In this document: one piece after another, positions 1 to 5,384 of the stretch
Numbering within the stretch: position 1 is the first letter of the stretch
How the letters are laid out: the number at the start of each line of letters is the position of its first letter
Assembly: GCA_045110315.1 (NCBI GenBank)
Contig: JBGCFY010000256.1
Location: 1-7,989, forward strand
DNA length: 7,989 nt
Reading direction: 5' to 3'
From: CALFBG01 sp045110315
GTDB lineage: Bacteria; Bacteroidota; Bacteroidia; Chitinophagales; Saprospiraceae
The notes under the pieces: generated by a model
The model's database searches: none
Seen by the model: only the letters and a program-made list of their open reading frames with translations
What the model was told of the DNA's origin: nothing
Position numbers and translations under genes: made by a program

Positions 1-126
1 GTTGAAATTTTGGATAATGAGTTTTAGTGTCAATCGAGAAACGCCCGGAATCTGATAGCCATAGCTATCAAGGTGAGGACGTGACGAAGAGTGAGGCGAA
101 AAGACATATTCAAAAAGCAAATAAAT
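1..126. repeat. Putative diverged copy of a hairpin-centred intergenic repeat (copy A)
   Basis: This gene-free segment has a perfect 7-bp stem TGATAGC (53-59) / GCTATCA (64-70) closed by the loop CATA (60-63). Its layout matches the palindrome at 7853-7975: both begin GTTGAAATT, both have TAGCCATAGCTA exactly 55 bases later, and both contain GCAAATAAAT in the right arm (117-126 here). Outside these anchors the two copies have diverged and the outer arms here pair poorly. The segment touches the window edge, so it may be incomplete. Whether it is a genome-wide family cannot be seen from one window; chance similarity of short anchors is the alternative. Confidence 0.4.
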
Positions 127-141
127 TTATGTTACAATGTA

Positions 142-190
142 TTAAGTGCCAAGACAATTTAAGTTTGCGATACCTTGCCTTGATACTTAA
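142..190 (-). terminator. Weak terminator-like inverted repeat after the arsM operon
   Basis: TTAAGTGCCAAG (142-153) pairs with CTTGATACTTAA (179-190), 10 of 12 positions, around a 25-base loop. A smaller stem, AGTAAA-AGGG-TTTACT (190-205), sits between it and the stop codon of the small membrane protein at 214. No clear U-tract follows on the minus strand, so factor-independent termination is only a possibility. Confidence 0.25.
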
Positions 191-213
191 GTAAAAGGGT
201 TTACTGCTGCCCA

Positions 214-438
214 TCACGAAGATTTTCCTTTCCTTTTTAAATATAGGAATATAGTCATTAGCAGGAGCATTATTCCCAAACTAATTATCAACACTTGCAT
301 ATCTTCAATGAAATTGATAAGCATTCCTACAAAACTAAGACCACCGATCCAAATCGCTACAGCGCTTAACCAACAGCAACTTGTTCCTAGAAAAAAAGCC
401 AGTAAACTACCAAATAAAGTTTTTTTAAAAGACTTCAT
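214..438 (-). CDS. Small two-helix membrane protein with MerT-like vicinal cysteines, ArsM partner
   Basis: This 74-residue protein has two predicted transmembrane helices (about 9-31 and 47-67), a basic N-terminus (MKSFKK) and a basic C-terminus (LKRKGKSS). Both ends are therefore expected in the cytoplasm. Helix 1 carries a vicinal pair, C21-C22, in the context LGTSCCWLSAVAIWIGG. That resembles the first helix of the mercuric transporter MerT, where the membrane cysteine pair binds the metal ion. The gene is shorter than full MerT and lacks its third helix. Its ATG follows the arsM TAG with no intervening base, so translation is probably coupled and a joint role is likely. I infer movement or sensing of a thiol-reactive species such as As(III) or methylarsenite across the inner membrane. 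The fold resemblance is seen; the substrate is not shown by the sequence. Confidence 0.7.
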   Translation of the reverse strand: MKSFKKTLFGSLLAFFLGTSCCWLSAVAIWIGGLSFVGMLINFIEDMQVLIISLGIMLLLMTIFLYLKRKGKSS

Positions 439-1278
439 CTATTTTAGTTTTTTGGCGATTAAAGAAATACTGGTGACGCGGGCGGCGATATCTTTTGCGG
501 CTTCACTCTCAAGGTCGAAATTCATTTCTTCCGCAATCTTGAGGAGCTGTGGATCGGTCAACATTAGTTCAAGAGGAAATGCTTTTTTGGCAACTAGCTT
601 TATATCTTCAAAGCCAGCCTCCTTCACGTACGCTAAGTAGGTTTCTAGTTTTTCGGCTCCTGATACACAAGCGATGTGTCCCGCCAAGGATTCCTTGATA
701 AAATCTGGTAGTTCTTTTTCTAAGACAATATCACTGATTGCCAAGCTTCCTCCCGTTTTTAAAACCCGGTAGGCTTCTTGGTAAACCTTATCTTTGTGCA
801 AAGATAAATTGATCACACAATTTGAAATAACGTGGTCTGCAACGTTGTCTGCCAGCGGAAGGGCTTCGATATCTCCTTTTACAAATTCAACATGGGTGTA
901 CCTTCCTTTTTGTGCATTTTTATTGGCTAAGGCAAGCATTTCTGTAGATAAGTCAACCCCAATCACTTTTCCATTTTCTCCAACGGTTCTAGCTACGATG
1001 AAGGAGTCAAAGCCTGCTCCGGAGCCTAAATCTACGACGGTTTCTCCTTGCTTGATCGTTGTAAGTGCGGCGGGGTTTCCGCAGCCAACGCCTAAGTTTG
1101 CATCCTTGGGCACCTGCGCTAAGTCTTCCTGAGAATAGCCAATATTTTCCGCTACTTTCTGAGCAGTTTCTATTGGATCACAACAGGCAAACAGTTTAGT
1201 AAAGAGGTTATTGCTTCTTGATTTTGCTAATTTCCCATAACTTTCGACGACTGATTTTTTGACATTCTTTGTATCCAT
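439..1278 (-). CDS. arsM: Arsenite S-adenosylmethionine methyltransferase
   Basis: ArsM is a cytoplasmic enzyme that transfers methyl groups from S-adenosylmethionine to trivalent arsenic, giving methylated and partly volatile products. The protein has 279 residues, normal for bacterial ArsM. SAM-binding motif I is VVDLGSGAGF (81-90), with acidic D109 in GVDLS and a GDIEALPL motif at 135-142. The cysteines expected from characterised ArsM proteins are present: C66 in GVGCGNP, C154 in ISNCVINLS and C204 in HIACVSGA, which form the As(III) site in that family. An N-terminal C32-C33 pair (ACCDP) is also present. The ATG follows an A-rich leader typical of Bacteroidota. It is preceded by a promoter-like element and an FNR-type palindrome, and is followed immediately by the small membrane protein gene. 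No arsR, arsB or arsC is visible nearby. Family assignment is firm; activity is inferred from intact motifs. Confidence 0.93.
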   Translation of the reverse strand: MDTKNVKKSVVESYGKLAKSRSNNLFTKLFACCDPIETAQKVAENIGYSQEDLAQVPKDANLGVGCGNPAALTTIKQGETVVDLGSGAGFDSFIVARTVGENGKVIGVDLSTEMLALANKNAQKGRYTHVEFVKGDIEALPLADNVADHVISNCVINLSLHKDKVYQEAYRVLKTGGSLAISDIVLEKELPDFIKESLAGHIACVSGAEKLETYLAYVKEAGFEDIKLVAKKAFPLELMLTDPQLLKIAEEMNFDLESEAAKDIAARVTSISLIAKKLK

Positions 1279-1307
1279 TTTTTCTTTTTTAAGATTAACT
1301 AATGGTA

Positions 1308-1337
1308 CAAAGTTCAGCGATAAATACTTTTAATCAA
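1308..1337 (-). promoter_or_regulatory. Candidate Bacteroidota promoter for arsM
   Basis: On the minus strand a TTG (1335-1337) is followed after 19 bases by GAACTTTG (1308-1315). This matches the Bacteroidota -33 TTG / -7 TAnnTTTG pattern except for the first base of the -7 element, and the spacing is within the usual range. The inferred start of transcription is near 1302-1303, giving a leader of about 24 bases before the arsM ATG. Confidence 0.5.
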
Positions 1338-1351
1338 TTGACCTAGGTCAA
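1338..1351. promoter_or_regulatory. FNR-type palindromic operator upstream of arsM
   Basis: TTGACCTAGGTCAA is a perfect 14-bp palindrome of the FNR/Anr/Dnr form TTGAN-N4-NTCAA. It overlaps the stop codon of the Crp/Fnr-type regulator gene and directly abuts the candidate -33 element of arsM. Taking that TTG as -33, the palindrome centre falls at about -41.5, the classic class II activator position. The likely ligand is the product of the overlapping gene, which has an FNR-type E-x-x-S-R recognition helix. Another Crp/Fnr paralogue of the genome could bind instead. Confidence 0.6.
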
Positions 1352-1920
1352 GTTCGGGTAATTTTCTTGCGAATCCGACTTAAGGTTTCGGGTGCGATCT
1401 GAAGGTAACTGGCTATATAATTTAACGGTACTCGTTGTAGTAGGTCATTCTCGTTTTCTAGAATTTGCCGATATCTATCCGTCGCAGATTGATCTCTTAA
1501 AAATCGGTGGTGACACTCCGTAGTAACGAATTCGCTTTCCGCGGCAAGCCTTCCAAGTTGTTGCCAAAATAAATCTTGCTCATACAGTTTTTGTAAAGCC
1601 GCGTATGGTAGAATAATTAATTTAGAATCTTCAATAGCTTGAATCGCGATTTCGCTTTCTTTACTGGTAATTAGACTGCTGTAAGAAGTCGTGATGGTAT
1701 TTTCCTTACAAAAACAATTCGTAACTTCTTTGCCATCATTCAAGTAATACAATCTTAAAAGTCCGGTTTCGATAAAAGCGATGCTTCTACATATTTTCCC
1801 TTGAGGAAGAAAAAAATCACCCAATTCAATGGTTTGCTCGGTAAGATGTGGCAATACCATTTCGAATACTTTTGGCGTATATTTTGGGAATTGTTTTAAG
1901 TAAGTATTGAGTGCTTCCAT
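1348..1920 (-). CDS. Crp/Fnr-family transcriptional regulator
   Basis: This 190-residue protein has the Crp/Fnr layout: a cyclic-nucleotide-binding-like beta-roll (about 25-112), a dimerisation helix (about 115-140) and a C-terminal helix-turn-helix (about 145-190). The recognition helix reads ETLSRIRKK (178-186). Its E-x-x-S-R pattern is the one FNR uses to read TTGAT/TTGAC half-sites. The protein ends shortly after this helix, as is common in Bacteroidota members. Four cysteines are present (C44, C69, C71, C136), with C69 and C71 in NCFCKEN. There is no N-terminal FNR-type cysteine cluster, so an FNR-style 4Fe-4S sensor is not supported. The gene lies 69 bp upstream of arsM in the same direction, with a matching palindrome between them. 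Control of arsM is therefore likely. The signal it senses is unknown; cAMP-type ligand, redox state or a metalloid are all open. Confidence 0.87.
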   Translation of the reverse strand: MEALNTYLKQFPKYTPKVFEMVLPHLTEQTIELGDFFLPQGKICRSIAFIETGLLRLYYLNDGKEVTNCFCKENTITTSYSSLITSKESEIAIQAIEDSKLIILPYAALQKLYEQDLFWQQLGRLAAESEFVTTECHHRFLRDQSATDRYRQILENENDLLQRVPLNYIASYLQIAPETLSRIRKKITRT

Positions 1921-2030
1921 TTATTTTATTTGCGCTGATACTTGATAAGTTAGCCTCTATTTAAAACAACTTCGTACTTAACGATCTGATTATCAATTAT
2001 TTTTTTCTTAAATAAACGATTTCGAATGAC

Positions 2031-3032
2031 TTACCAAAAAGTATATTCATAATTCAGCGTTTCTTTTACCGTTCCATCGGGTGCCGTAGAAAGCTCTTTT
2101 TGCAGCAATCCGTTCTTATCATAAAAAAAATTAGTGACAGATTTAAGTTTATCATTTTTGGTAAAAAAGCTTATTCTTTCAGGAAAGCCACGATCGTTAT
2201 ATTCGTATTCCCTAATTCCTAAATAATCCTTAGCTCTTTTCACAGCACCGTTTTCAAAGTACGTGTACACTTCTGTCTCTGTGAACTCAAAAAGTGTTTC
2301 GTCCAATTTACCAGCGTCCACTAATTCATAACAATAGCTAAGTGAATTATACACTTTTCTAGTCTCTTCCGGGTGCTGCTCTATCCAAGCCCTCCACGCT
2401 TCGTCATAACTCAGAGATCCTTCCCTAAGCACTTTTCCGTCTTTATTATAATAACTGAAGTTAGAATCCCCACTTGTCAGCACTCCACCTTTGTACTGAA
2501 AATAATCAAGGACTTCAAGCTTATTTATTGTATCCATTTTAATTCGAATAACGGAAGAGTCATTCCCTCCTTCAACATCAATCAAGTAAATATAGCCATT
2601 AGCTTCTCGCTGCGTAGATTCCTTATAATGGTAACGTACTCCATTGGCATAAAAATATTCCCGCTTGATTTGTATACCAGCAGTATCTAAGGTTTTTACG
2701 CTGTACCGTTCATAACGATCCGTCTTTGGATAGTCAAAATGATAAGACTTAATAATTCGACCTAGTGTATCTAGCTCGTAAGTATAAATACCGTTCGCTT
2801 TGAGAGAAGTATGCCAAGCAACTAAATATCCATTCTCATCAAAGAAGTGTTTTTCTGGATAACGATCATAAGCTGCGATTCCAAATAAGCGAGTCACCGA
2901 CTTGAGTTTTTGCTGCTTTGCGAGTACTAAAAAATCCTTCATAGGAATATGATCGGATACCTGACTGTATTGTGCCGCCAATACGCCACAAAAAAGACAA
3001 AGTAGTAAAGTCAACCAATAGCTTTGTTTCAT
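2031..3032 (-). CDS. Secreted protein with YD-like repeats
   Basis: This 333-residue protein starts with a type I signal peptide; hydrophobic residues 5-20 end at LAA, with likely cleavage before Q21. The cysteines at 12 and 15 do not form a proper lipobox. The mature protein contains scattered YD/RHS-like beta units of the form Y-x-x-x-G-x-hydrophobic: FFDENGYL (63-70), YELDTLGRI (85-93), YYNKDGKVL (194-202), YEYNDRGFP (276-284) and FFYDKNGLL (302-310). KLKSVT occurs near both ends of the mature part (42-47 and 295-300), suggesting an internal duplication. It is the last gene of a likely operon, 33 bp after the Skp/OmpH-like gene. Such proteins are common in Bacteroidota envelopes, and no enzymatic motif is visible. 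I do not recognise a specific function; a periplasmic or surface location is inferred. Confidence 0.75.
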   Translation of the reverse strand: MKQSYWLTLLLCLFCGVLAAQYSQVSDHIPMKDFLVLAKQQKLKSVTRLFGIAAYDRYPEKHFFDENGYLVAWHTSLKANGIYTYELDTLGRIIKSYHFDYPKTDRYERYSVKTLDTAGIQIKREYFYANGVRYHYKESTQREANGYIYLIDVEGGNDSSVIRIKMDTINKLEVLDYFQYKGGVLTSGDSNFSYYNKDGKVLREGSLSYDEAWRAWIEQHPEETRKVYNSLSYCYELVDAGKLDETLFEFTETEVYTYFENGAVKRAKDYLGIREYEYNDRGFPERISFFTKNDKLKSVTNFFYDKNGLLQKELSTAPDGTVKETLNYEYTFW

Positions 3033-3065
3033 ATTTATCTAGTCGATTTCCCTTGCTCGAAATAA

Positions 3066-3737
3066 TTAGTTTGAGAGATGCTTTCTACTTCGATATTCTT
3101 GATACGATATGAAGTTTTTTTGCATTGAAAATAGCACTGCGGAACCATCACCGTCGTTATTTATCTTGATATAAAATTCTTTTCTAAGCACCGTCTTTTT
3201 TTCATCCAATTCATTGAGAATAGCGGCTGTAAAATCAATTACTTTAGCATCGAAATAGACAAGCATTTCCTGAGGAAATAAATAGTTTACGCGGTTTCTT
3301 TTTTTCAATTTATTAATAATGTCGATTTGATATCCTTTGGCTAATTGCTCAAATTTGTTTTGGGAAGTTTGCTGAATTATCCTGATTAAGGAATCTACTT
3401 TTAAAACACTATTTTCGAGGTAGACCAGATAGTCCCTCTGCGCTGCTGCGTCTTTTTTAGACATACAAGCTCCATTATACCTTATTTGAAATTCATTCAT
3501 TTGATCACGATAGAATTTGTAATTGTGTGCCTGAATAGAATCTTGGTAAAGTGCGATTCGTTCAAAGTAACTTGTTTTTAAGCGTAATTCCTGCTCGATG
3601 AAAGCTTCAATTCGATTCTTTTCAAATAAACCGAAAGCATTTTGACTAAAAGCTACTTTGCCATTCAGCAACAGCACAAAGATCACTAGCAGTGATAGTT
3701 GTAAGAACTGAGATTGAAGAAGGTATTTTTTAGTCAT
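3066..3737 (-). CDS. Secreted Skp/OmpH-like coiled-coil protein
   Basis: From the ATG at 3737 the product has 223 residues with a signal peptide (MTKKYLL..., hydrophobic 11-25, likely cleavage after AFS at 29-31). A TTG at 3750-3752 would add five residues before it (MILSD). I prefer the ATG because it gives a normal signal peptide and keeps a 26-bp gap from the preceding stop. The middle (about 38-145) is helical and charged, in the manner of a coiled coil. It is followed by NYLFPQEMLVYFDAKVIDFT (151-170) and the helix AAILNEL. That ending resembles the C-terminal end of Skp/OmpH periplasmic chaperones, where a 'Y.V....vlY....DiT..V...L' pattern is usual. A 40-residue tail follows. Skp holds unfolded outer-membrane proteins. 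Here the family link is pattern-based and moderate; an unrelated helical secreted protein is the alternative. Confidence 0.7.
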   Translation of the reverse strand: MTKKYLLQSQFLQLSLLVIFVLLLNGKVAFSQNAFGLFEKNRIEAFIEQELRLKTSYFERIALYQDSIQAHNYKFYRDQMNEFQIRYNGACMSKKDAAAQRDYLVYLENSVLKVDSLIRIIQQTSQNKFEQLAKGYQIDIINKLKKRNRVNYLFPQEMLVYFDAKVIDFTAAILNELDEKKTVLRKEFYIKINNDGDGSAVLFSMQKNFISYQEYRSRKHLSN

Positions 3738-3763
3738 GTCTGATAAAATCAAAATTCTTTTTT

Positions 3764-4519
3764 TTAAACCGTTGCTTCTGGAACTGCTTTATCCTCAATA
3801 TTTAGATAACGTTCTATCTCTTGCTCTAAGTATTTGGCTTTAGAAAGGCTATTGACCGTAACTAACTTTTCGTGCTTTTGCCCTTGCGCCCCATTAACCA
3901 CCATAAAAATAGTAAAATGTCCCGCAGCGTCCGTTGCGTGTTTGATGTACAATTGATCGATATCATATACTTCAAACTTTTTATCTTTTTTAAAATTTTT
4001 AGGCCGAGATTTTATTTCTAAAAACTTATCGTTCACATTGATAAAGTTTTTATTTTTAGAATAATTGAATGCTTTATAAATATAGTATAACGCAAGTGTT
4101 GTAAAAACAATCGGAACAAAAGGAGAGATACTTTTTTTGCCTAAAAAGAATATGAAGGTGGTAAAAGTAGCAAGTATTGGTAAAAATATAATTCCAAGTG
4201 CATCCAATCCATGAATATGTTGTTGCACGGTAATTTCCATATCGTCTTTGTAATAAAACAAATCAACACCTTCCGGACGAAAGATTTCTTGCTTCATCTC
4301 TGTTTTCAACTTTACACTTTCGAGCTCTTTTTCAATCGAAAAAATGACGTTACAACTCCCACATTTTGCCACGCTTTGCTGTAAGTTCAAATTATCGGCA
4401 ATGACTTCTGCCGTACAAGCTGGACAAACAACTTTCTGAAAGACTTTCAGTGTTTCTTTTTTGATGCCTTTTAAATCCAGTTTTTCCGCAGGTTTATATT
4501 CTTCTAATGGCTCTTTCAT
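3764..4519 (-). CDS. Zinc-ribbon protein with two membrane helices
   Basis: This 251-residue protein has an N-terminal zinc ribbon formed by C32-x-x-C35 (CPAC) and C53-x-x-C56 (CGSC). A linker leads to two transmembrane helices (about 105-126 and 132-150), then a soluble C-terminal domain (about 155-240). No signal peptide is seen, so both soluble parts probably face the cytoplasm. The C-terminal part (FINVNDKFLEIKSR...FEVYDIDQLYIKH) has a beta-rich look similar to PH-like membrane domains that follow paired helices. I do not recognise a named family. It is the first gene of a three-gene run, with the secreted Skp/OmpH-like and YD-like proteins downstream at gaps of 26 and 33 bp. A shared envelope-related role is inferred only from that context. 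Confidence 0.8.
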   Translation of the reverse strand: MKEPLEEYKPAEKLDLKGIKKETLKVFQKVVCPACTAEVIADNLNLQQSVAKCGSCNVIFSIEKELESVKLKTEMKQEIFRPEGVDLFYYKDDMEITVQQHIHGLDALGIIFLPILATFTTFIFFLGKKSISPFVPIVFTTLALYYIYKAFNYSKNKNFINVNDKFLEIKSRPKNFKKDKKFEVYDIDQLYIKHATDAAGHFTIFMVVNGAQGQKHEKLVTVNSLSKAKYLEQEIERYLNIEDKAVPEATV

Positions 4520-4607
4520 GGTAGCATTATCTGTTTATACATTGTTCTCTTTTGCTCTTCTTTAGGGAAGCAAATAGAAGAGACGATAGTTTGCCTTCTT
4601 TCTGTTT

Positions 4608-4638
4608 GAAATATAGCTTAATTTAAGATAACCAACAA
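4608..4638 (-). promoter_or_regulatory. Possible promoter of the zinc-ribbon / Skp-like / YD-like operon
   Basis: On the minus strand TATATTTC (4608-4615) fits TAnnTTTG at seven of eight positions. It has TTG at 4633-4635 (17-base spacer) and 4636-4638 (20-base spacer) upstream. The transcript would have a leader of about 80 bases. AT-rich sequence makes chance matches likely. Confidence 0.3.
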
Positions 4639-4658
4639 GTTTATCAAGTTATCTTGAT
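4625..4658. other. Two competing hairpins downstream of the oxygenase gene
   Basis: AAGATAAC (4625-4632) pairs perfectly with GTTATCTT (4648-4655) around a 15-base loop. Alternatively ATCAAG (4643-4648) pairs perfectly with CTTGAT (4653-4658) around TTAT. The stems share bases and exclude one another. They lie 28-60 bases after the oxygenase stop. No U-tract follows on the minus strand, so termination is not clearly supported. Confidence 0.35.
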
Positions 4659-4685
4659 TGTAGTTTGCCTTATTATTAAACCCAT

Positions 4686-5273
4686 TTATCGAAACGGAGG
4701 GCCAGAAACCCAACCGACAATGGATTGACGAACGCCTTTGGTAATTGGAGTGACTCGATGCATCATAAAAGAAGGAAAAATGACAATGGTTCCCTTTTCT
4801 CTAGGTGCGGTGACAATTTTCTGATTAATCATGAATTGTAAATCGCCACCTTCATATTCTTCTGGATCGGATAATTGAACCGTCATACTTAATTTTCTCG
4901 CCGAAATTTCTCCAGCACCAAAATCTAAATGCCAATCAAAAAAATCACCTTCGGAATATCGAGTCAGTTGCAATGCTTGATGAAAACCCAGTAAATCAAA
5001 CCAGTACCGCTCGTTATTCGTTTTGATCGCTAAAGAAGCTAGCTTATCATAAATCCACTTATATTCGAGCGTATCATCCAAAAACATGACGGAACTTTTT
5101 CGCAAATCATCTTGGTATTTAGTCTCTCCACTCAGGGTAGCTTTGATCGTTTTATCTTCGTTCCAGCAGTTAAGAATTCTATTTGTTTCATGAGGTAGAA
5201 ATAATCCATTGTAATAAACAAACTCAACGAAATTAGTTTTAAGTGGAAGTCCAAAAGAATAGTTAATAGCCAT
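4686..5273 (-). CDS. 2-oxoglutarate/Fe(II)-dependent oxygenase, prolyl-4-hydroxylase/PKHD type
   Basis: This 195-residue cytoplasmic protein belongs to the Fe(II)/2-oxoglutarate dioxygenase superfamily, which hydroxylates substrates using O2 and 2-oxoglutarate. The iron triad is H115-x-D117 (WHLDFG) and H172 (MMHRV). The 2-oxoglutarate-binding arginine is R182 (GVRQSIVGW), ten residues after the distal histidine as usual. The segment LQLTRYSEGDFFDWHLD (101-117) and the EGGDLQF motif (141-147) are typical of prolyl-4-hydroxylase-like and PiuC-like PKHD proteins. All catalytic residues are intact. The length is slightly under PiuC (about 225) and the substrate cannot be read from sequence. It stands alone, with 107 bp to the HipA-like gene upstream (which has its own terminator-like hairpin) and 166 bp to the next gene. 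I could not find a convincing promoter in the upstream gap. Confidence 0.9.
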   Translation of the reverse strand: MAINYSFGLPLKTNFVEFVYYNGLFLPHETNRILNCWNEDKTIKATLSGETKYQDDLRKSSVMFLDDTLEYKWIYDKLASLAIKTNNERYWFDLLGFHQALQLTRYSEGDFFDWHLDFGAGEISARKLSMTVQLSDPEEYEGGDLQFMINQKIVTAPREKGTIVIFPSFMMHRVTPITKGVRQSIVGWVSGPPFR

Positions 5274-5340
5274 AATTATTAAAGGGGTTAATTTTGTCTT
5301 AGTACTTGGTAGCTAGTTAGGTGTTTTCTTTAAATACAAA

Positions 5341-5384
5341 GTAAGCTAAGTAAGGTTCAATTTTGAGGAAATTATTTAGCTTAT
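5341..5384 (-). terminator. Terminator-like hairpin overlapping the stop codon of the HipA-like gene
   Basis: Bases 5341-5353 pair with 5372-5384 in a 13-pair stem with core TAAGCTAA / TTAGCTTA and two wobble positions, around an 18-base loop. On the minus strand the stem is followed by the T-rich TTTGTATTT. The TAA stop of the HipA-like gene (5381-5383) lies inside one arm. This fits an end of the three-gene operon. The stem is AT-rich, so efficiency is uncertain. Confidence 0.45.

Larger units (their letters stand above)
4587..4671. repeat. Pair of 11-bp direct repeats upstream of the zinc-ribbon gene
   Basis: TAGTTTGCCTT occurs exactly twice, at 4587-4597 and 4661-4671, 74 bases apart, in the intergenic leader. 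The copies bracket the promoter candidate at 4608-4638 and the hairpins at 4625-4658. They could be regulator half-sites or traces of a small duplication. Confidence 0.4.

Noticed and set aside
37..114. Minus-strand 25-codon frame starting MSFRLTLRH inside the repeat
   Set aside because: Very short, lies within the palindromic element, and has no leader or family support.
160..167. TAAGTTTG, a perfect plus-strand TAnnTTTG promoter match
   Set aside because: No TTG at a suitable distance upstream and no plus-strand gene downstream; it would only drive antisense RNA.
27..194. Plus-strand open frame with GTG start, 55 codons, through the repeat
   Set aside because: No ATG until 129, no coding-like composition, and it is better explained as an accidental frame across the hairpin repeat.
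308..1132. Plus-strand open frames opposite the small membrane protein and arsM
   Set aside because: They are antisense shadows; the minus-strand products have clear motifs.
2373..2690. Plus-strand open frame opposite the YD-like gene
   Set aside because: Antisense to a well-supported secreted protein, with no recognisable motif of its own.
2985..3032. Possible lipoprotein signal in the YD-like protein (cysteines at 12 and 15)
   Set aside because: Residues before each cysteine do not form a lipobox, and LAA before Q21 is a better type I cleavage site.
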